Below, piece by piece: positions 60,201 through 64,000 of a DNA stretch of 64,000 nt; position 1 is the first letter of the stretch; every line of letters starts with the position of its first letter. The stretch comes from Myoxocephalus aenaeus. Taxonomy: Eukaryota; Chordata; Actinopteri; Perciformes; Cottidae. Under the pieces are notes generated by a model that worked only from the letters and a program-made list of their open reading frames with translations, had not been told where the DNA came from and made no database searches. The stretch spans positions 4,808,501 through 4,872,500 of the forward strand of contig JBAMJR010000137.1 of NCBI GenBank assembly GCA_038501785.1, written 5' to 3'. Both the position numbers and the translations under genes were made by a program.

Positions 60201-61924
60201 ACATTTCCTCCCACCTGAACCTCTGCCTCCCACTCTAACTAGCAACACAAACAGAAAGGAAATGTTTTCCATGTGTTGACTTAGCCTGTACAGAATCCCT
60301 CTTCTAATTTGTATTCGCTCGCACCTGTTCTTTTATGTTTACCTGCCAGGTGAGCAACGGTGCAGAGCAACCCAGAAAACAGCAGCGCTCCGACCTCAAC
60401 GTTCCCGTGGAGAACAATAACGTACTGGAGGTAAGATGTTCTGTTGCAGTGCTCCTTCATCAACTCCTGCGAGGTCATTTACACTTAAAATGTGTACGTG
60501 TGTGTACATGTGTGTGTGACTGTCTGAGTACATGTGTAATTGAGTAATTACAACCTCAGCTCGTGTCCTCGCTTACGGCGAGATGGCATCCTGGTAATTA
60601 AGCAGCGTGTCTGTTTGCGTTTTTATGAGCGCCATTTTTCACTGAGATGTCTGCACTCACTGCTTCCTGTACAGGCTCCACCCACACCTCCCGGTGCTAC
60701 ATAAAGTGCACTTTCTGAATGTGTAGTGAGCAGGTTTGCATTGAGCATTTCATCTCACTCTCACTCTCTCACAGTATCTGTTGTCAAAAAGTAGGAGGAC
60801 ATCATGTCTTGGACGATAACAGAGTCGAATCGCAATCACAGAAGTAAAAAGCAATTCTCATAAACAGACAGAAATAGTTTTACAGGATGAGATGCTCCTT
60901 AAGGTTCTCTCTTCATCTGTATTTTATAATAATTAACTTGAAGAATATCAGCAGGCTTCTCTGCTCCTCATGCCAAATGTTTTGGCTGGTGCTCTTTAAA
61001 ATTAAACATATAGGCCTTGTGGCTTGATTTCATGCAGTGACACATGCTGTTTGAATAAAGTATCATGCATTAATAAAAGGAACAGATGTTAGCCAAATGA
61101 AACACCTAACACTATTCGGAAACGGAATGAGACTTGACTGGTTTATTTCTATCTTACGTCACTGTAAACATGTTCACAAGCATTTATCAGTAATATCCTG
61201 TTTTTATTTCTTCCAGCCAACAAAGAAGGTTACATCGTTCCCCAGCTTTGTCGATGGTAAGTTAATCTGTCTGCACACCTGTTTAATGATGAAATCTAAA
61301 TATTTTAATTCCATGGAACCATTCCAAGCTTGACTTTGTCTTCAGTCTGTCATTTCGCAGGCCTGCAATAACTCTTCCAGTCCTTTCTCTGCGTCTGGGC
61401 ATAATCTAGGCCTAATAATGTATGAGGGGTTTAGCTGCCTGTCTGCACCTTAAGATCATGACAGCACATTGTGTCCCTGAGTGGGTGTCTGAGAGTCCAC
61501 ATCTACATATCAGAGACACAGATTAATCTCAGTCCAGCCTCCCACCAGCACCACACCTCCATCAGCTCACAGCCAGAGGCCATCTCTCTGCTGATTTCCA
61601 TCCAGCCTGTTATCGCCATATCTCCATCCCCAGAGCAGCAGCGTTTGGCTCATTTTCTCTCCACAGCACGTTGACTGCAACGATTACGATACTCTCCCCG
61701 CCTTTCAGTCTAACCGCACTCTGTCCTTCCCCGTGTCTCCCTGTTAACCACCATCCTCTCTGCTTCTCTCTGACCCAGTACCAGGACCCTGTGAACCAGA
61801 AGACCTGATTGATGGGATTATCTTTGCCGCTAACTACCTGGGCTCCACACAGCTGCTGTCGGAGAGGAACCCCTCCAAGAACATACGCATGATGCAGGCC
61901 CAGGAAGCTGTCAGCAGGGTCAAG
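53353..61924 (+). CDS. apba2: apba2 (X11-beta/Mint2 adaptor), N-terminal part
   Basis: Five coding exons (53353-53806, 54996-56290, 60350-60430, 61217-61256, 61779-61924) join in frame to 2016 nt, 672 residues, and the gene runs off the right edge. APBA2 is a cytosolic neuronal adaptor that binds the APP tail through a PTB domain and synaptic Munc18 through its N-terminal half. Seen: initiator MAHRK; the Munc18-binding region DSSSDYINNTSDEEEDYND (133-151) continuing into TYYIRYCPEDDSYLEG (161-176); an acidic repeat (about 249-353); EDIDQIVAEIKMSMSM near 488; RPKSLNLPS; EQPRKQQRSDLN; then VPGPCEPEDLIDGIIFAANY and GSTQLLSERNPSKNIRMMQA, the start of PTB. ERNPSKN and the exon 4 motif favour APBA2 over APBA1 and APBA3. 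The a/b paralogue cannot be decided. The N-terminal half is about 250 residues longer than in human, by remembered alignment. Confidence 0.95.
53807..54995 (+). other. apba2: apba2 intron after first coding exon
   Basis: AT-rich GT..AG intron of 1189 bp. If retained, translation would continue ten codons (GDYDVDHVDN) to a TAA at 53836. Confidence 0.85.
54996..56290 (+). CDS. apba2: apba2 large acidic exon
   Basis: 1295 bp, phase 1 in and phase 0 out, acceptor CTCTCTGCAG, donor CAGAGCAG|GTGAGC. It encodes residues 152-583: the second half of the Munc18-binding motif, a long Glu-rich segment with the GEVREEWTEEE repeat, a His-rich stretch (DHHQHLHHQ), the conserved DIDQIVAEIKMS motif and RPKSLNLPS. 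The open antisense frame here is a by-product of the repeat. Confidence 0.94.
55276..55600 (+). repeat. apba2: 33-bp coding minisatellite in apba2
   Basis: About eight to nine tandem 33-bp units (such as GAGGGAGAGGTAAGGGAAGA followed by GTGGACAGAAGAG) encode GEVREEWTEEE or GEVREEWREEE. They shade into a 30-bp variant (GDEEAREEWRE). Every unit keeps the reading frame. The unit sequences are nearly identical, pointing to recent unequal exchange or slippage. Confidence 0.93.
57196..57246. repeat. (TG)25 microsatellite
   Basis: A pure TG run inside the apba2 intron. Confidence 0.95.
57496..58904 (-). mobile_element. Tc1/mariner transposon, decayed
   Basis: The inverted ends are TACCGTTTAAAGGTTTGGGG at the left and CCCCAAACTTTTGAACGGTA at the right (ending about 58900, then GTGTATA). 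GTCACC.. and GTGAC words lie just inside. It belongs to a common teleost Tc1 family with GGTTTGGGGTCAC ends. It lies antisense in an apba2 intron and should be spliced out harmlessly. Confidence 0.88.
57655..58494 (-). pseudogene. Tc1-like transposase, deleted and broken
   Basis: The N-terminal helix-turn-helix (LSCETRQSVLVLRNEGYSMR then EIAKKLNISYNGVYYSLQRT) starts at MARKR. A deletion follows, with a 16-bp-arm hairpin at 58241-58275. The DDE pieces are VLWTDKSKFEVFGSH-like (first Asp present as WTDKSKFEVF), KHGGGNVMVWGCFGAG, then SPDLNPIELLWEQLDR (Glu). The second catalytic Asp segment is missing near 57905-57925, where a TA run sits. Non-functional. Confidence 0.87.
60350..60430 (+). CDS. 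apba2: apba2 exon, 27 codons
   Basis: 81 bp, phase 0 to 0, between TACCTGCCAG and GTAAGATG. It encodes VSNGAEQPRKQQRSDLN and ends VENNNVLE, strongly conserved with mammalian APBA2. Being in frame at both ends, it could be skipped without a frameshift. Confidence 0.93.
60431..61216 (+). other. apba2: apba2 intron
   Basis: A 786-bp intron with no recognised feature. Confidence 0.8.
61217..61256 (+). CDS. apba2: apba2 microexon, 40 bp
   Basis: Between TTTCTTCCAG and GTAAGTTA. Encodes PTKKVTSFPSFVD plus one base (phase 0 to 1), matching the TKKVASFPSFV segment of mammalian APBA2. Confidence 0.92.
61257..61778 (+). other. apba2: apba2 intron
   Basis: 522-bp intron; a pyrimidine-rich end precedes the acceptor CTGACCCAG. 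No other feature. Confidence 0.8.
61779..61924 (+). CDS. apba2: apba2 exon, start of PTB domain
   Basis: 146 bp, phase 1 in and phase 0 out, donor GTCAAG|GTACTC. Encodes VPGPCEPEDLIDGIIFAANY, then LGSTQLLSERNPSKNIRMMQ and AQEAVSRVK, the first strand and helix of the PTB domain. The remaining PTB and the two PDZ domains are not in this window. Confidence 0.94.
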
Positions 61925-64000
61925 GTACTCCAAAACACACTGACTCAAACATGCAAACACACCAAACTTATCCATACACATACTTCTCCCCAATCAGCAG
62001 GCCTCATTTTTTTCAGTTTGGACGTGTCCTCTGGAGGAGTTGCCCAGATTTAAATAAGGATAATTCGCTCTTTTCGATTAAAAATTCAAGAAATAATAGG
62101 CAGTTTCCACCACAGGAACTTTCTCTTTCTTTCAATTTTAAGGAACTCAAGAACTTTACCTGCATGAACCAGGGACTTAATTCAGTTCCTGTACAATAGT
62201 TACAGGGAGTACTTTCAGATGGTTCTTGAACTGTTGGAGGGGAGTTTGCAGGGCTAAATGTCTCAACACTTCAGCGGCTTCAACCTGTGTACAGCTGTAT
62301 TCATAAAATAAGCAAGTATTGGGCACCACTGGTATTATTAGTAGGATGAGAGGTGGACATTGCTTGTTGTTTGTTAATATTAAAGACAAATATGTTCCCA
62401 TGAGCAAAGAGAGCAGCAAGCAACCCAGAGAGAGTGTGAATGAGGGAACAAGAGCACGGCGGTTCTCTTCTTCAGTAGAACAAAATAACCATAAAACACT
62501 CTTTTCACACTTTTCAGCATCCTTTTTTATTAATTTACTTCACTATATTCAAATATCAAAGCACAACAGGATGACTGCATTGTTTTATCCTTGTGTGTGA
62601 AAATTCCCTTTCTAACAAGCGAAATAGTTTTTAAATTTGTCATTTGGTCTAAATTGCCTAATCTCTACCGTTCTTCAGAAGAGATGGAAATGCAAACAGG
62701 AATGTGCAAAAGGGACTTTTAGTTGCTGATTGCTTTTCCGCTAGTCCAACTATTTGGTGCTGTTAGTTACTTTGTGCAGTCCTGATTGAGTCTGAATTTT
62801 TTTTTATTAACATCAATAAACATTGATGTTAGAGTTGTGACTTTTTGGGTACGAGAAAAGGTTCCCTGCAGTTCTCCCTCTTCTCCCCAGAGGTGCCAGT
62901 ATAATGTTAGTCATCTTGTTGTTCAGTCTAGTTCAGGCTGGATTGGTAACACTCAAAACATACAAACTCCCTATCCAGTGGCTCTACATGGCAAATTATG
63001 CATGTTTGATTGTATTTGTAAAACAGTTTCTGAATTCATTTCTCACATTACTGTACCTATCTGGAAGGGGAAATAGAGCCCTGAACTCAAACAAACAAGT
63101 AAACCCCTGTTATTTCAGCATTGTGTTTAAAATGTACATGGACATCAGTGCTGTTTTGGATTTGAGCAAAACATTGTAGTTATAAATAAAGCATGAGTGG
63201 TCTTTTAGGGTAGCTAAAGAACTTAGCCAGATGTGGCCGCAGGGCTCGTTGCTTGACGCAGCTGGCTAGATAATGGGACTGCTGGCATGTGAACCCAATA
63301 TTTCCCTCGTTAACACTTGCTCCCTGCTGTTCACTAATGTTGTTGTGATGATGATGATATTCCAGTGCACTTTGAGGGAAATACTGTGGATGGTTCCAGT
63401 GCAGCATAGAGGAGCTTGACTCATATTATTTTGATGTGGTTAATTGCTGTGTTCACCACTGTTACTCTGCCCAAAGTGCTGCTGTCTGACTTTATGGAAA
63501 CAGCTACTCAAAATGCGAGACTTTCAGCATTCCTCACATTTCTTGGTCGTGACTTGTGTGATCAAAGGACATCGTTTCATGACGTGATGACATCAGGCAG
63601 CATTGATGTTTTGGTGCACAGTTGCTACCCAGACACCGATCTCTTTTATGTCCCTCTCATGGGAACACAAGCTTGACTAAATATTAAATATTAAATGACC
63701 TCCCGTGTAGTAGTCTACCTTTAGAAAGTTACATGCCATAATGAGTGTTTTCCCAGTGGGAATACGTGAGGAAAACTTCCTCTACTTATGTGTCTCACAT
63801 TTTAAATATTAGGTCGGGTTTCCTGATCAGGTTCCAGGTAAATGATATCAGCAGACATCAGAAGAGCATAATTTTTATCATATTGTGAGAAAGAGAAGAC
63901 AATTAATTAAGAAAAGAATCAACAATGCTTTGTTATTCTTGTATGTATACACATAGTTTTATGTTCTGCTTGTTGGCCAAATGTTTTGATAAATTGCAGG
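61925..64000 (+). other. apba2: apba2 intron, runs off the window
   Basis: More than 2 kb of intron. 62100-62290 looks like a degraded interspersed repeat (GTTTCCACCACAGGAACTTT). The final bases AAATTGCAGG could be the next acceptor, but the pyrimidine tract is weak and no exon sequence is available to test it. Confidence 0.55.

Larger units (their letters stand above)
56291..60349 (+). other. apba2: apba2 intron after large exon
   Basis: A 4059-bp intron carrying a (TG)n microsatellite and a decayed antisense Tc1 element. Nothing else is recognised. Confidence 0.8.

Noticed and set aside
9689..61924. Idea that saa and apba2 form an amyloid gene cluster
   Set aside because: The shared word comes from separate disease histories. 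The proteins act in different compartments and pathways, and nothing in the sequence links them.
1..64000. CRISPR arrays, operons, tRNA or rRNA genes
   Set aside because: Repeats seen are microsatellites, minisatellites and transposons. No spacer-repeat pattern, cloverleaf or rRNA signature was recognised by eye.

Overview
This is vertebrate nuclear DNA, almost certainly from a ray-finned fish and probably a percomorph teleost. The genes have spliced exons with GT..AG introns. The spaces between exons hold many teleost-type repeats: L2/CR1-like LINEs, Tc1 elements, hAT-type MITEs and long (GT)n tracts. No bacterial or organellar features, rRNA, tRNA or CRISPR were recognised.

Two protein-coding genes can be supported, both on the + strand. 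The first is a complete serum amyloid A gene (saa, coding exons between 9689 and 11400). It has a TATA box, paired NF-kB-like and C/EBP-like motifs, a short noncoding first exon and three coding exons. The second is the 5' part of apba2 (X11-beta/Mint2, amyloid-beta precursor protein-binding family A member 2). Its coding exons lie at 53353-53806, 54996-56290, 60350-60430, 61217-61256 and 61779-61924. They encode about 672 residues, from the initiator Met into the start of the PTB domain; the rest of PTB and both PDZ domains lie beyond the window. The third coding part of the protein carries an expanded Glu/Trp-rich repeat encoded by a 33-bp coding minisatellite.

Layout: 1-7.5 kb is a repeat graveyard with two broken LINEs, one split by a hAT MITE with a perfect 8-bp target duplication, then a long-inverted-repeat element and a putative solo LTR. 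8.9-11.4 kb is saa. 13.6-14.3 kb is a CpG-rich block ending in a strong splice donor, a candidate upstream promoter and first exon. 14.3-51 kb has no confident gene. It holds a nearly intact antisense LINE (19.9-21.6 kb), a SINE-like repeat (30.6 kb), a Tc1 element (33.5-35 kb), a MITE (36.9 kb), a composite hAT element (41-43.1 kb), other dispersed repeats and several microsatellites. It may be largely 5' intron of apba2, but this cannot be proved from sequence alone. 51.4-51.65 kb is a second candidate 5' exon, and 53.3-64 kb is the apba2 coding part, with another decayed Tc1 element in its third intron.

The two genes do unrelated jobs: saa is a secreted acute-phase apolipoprotein and apba2 a neuronal adaptor. 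Sharing the word amyloid is a naming coincidence. I found no convincing unknown multi-gene system. The most unusual items are the apba2 coding minisatellite, a perfect 36-bp palindrome at 16.4 kb, the orphan exon-like segments at 27.5 and 31.0-31.3 kb, and the nested transposons.
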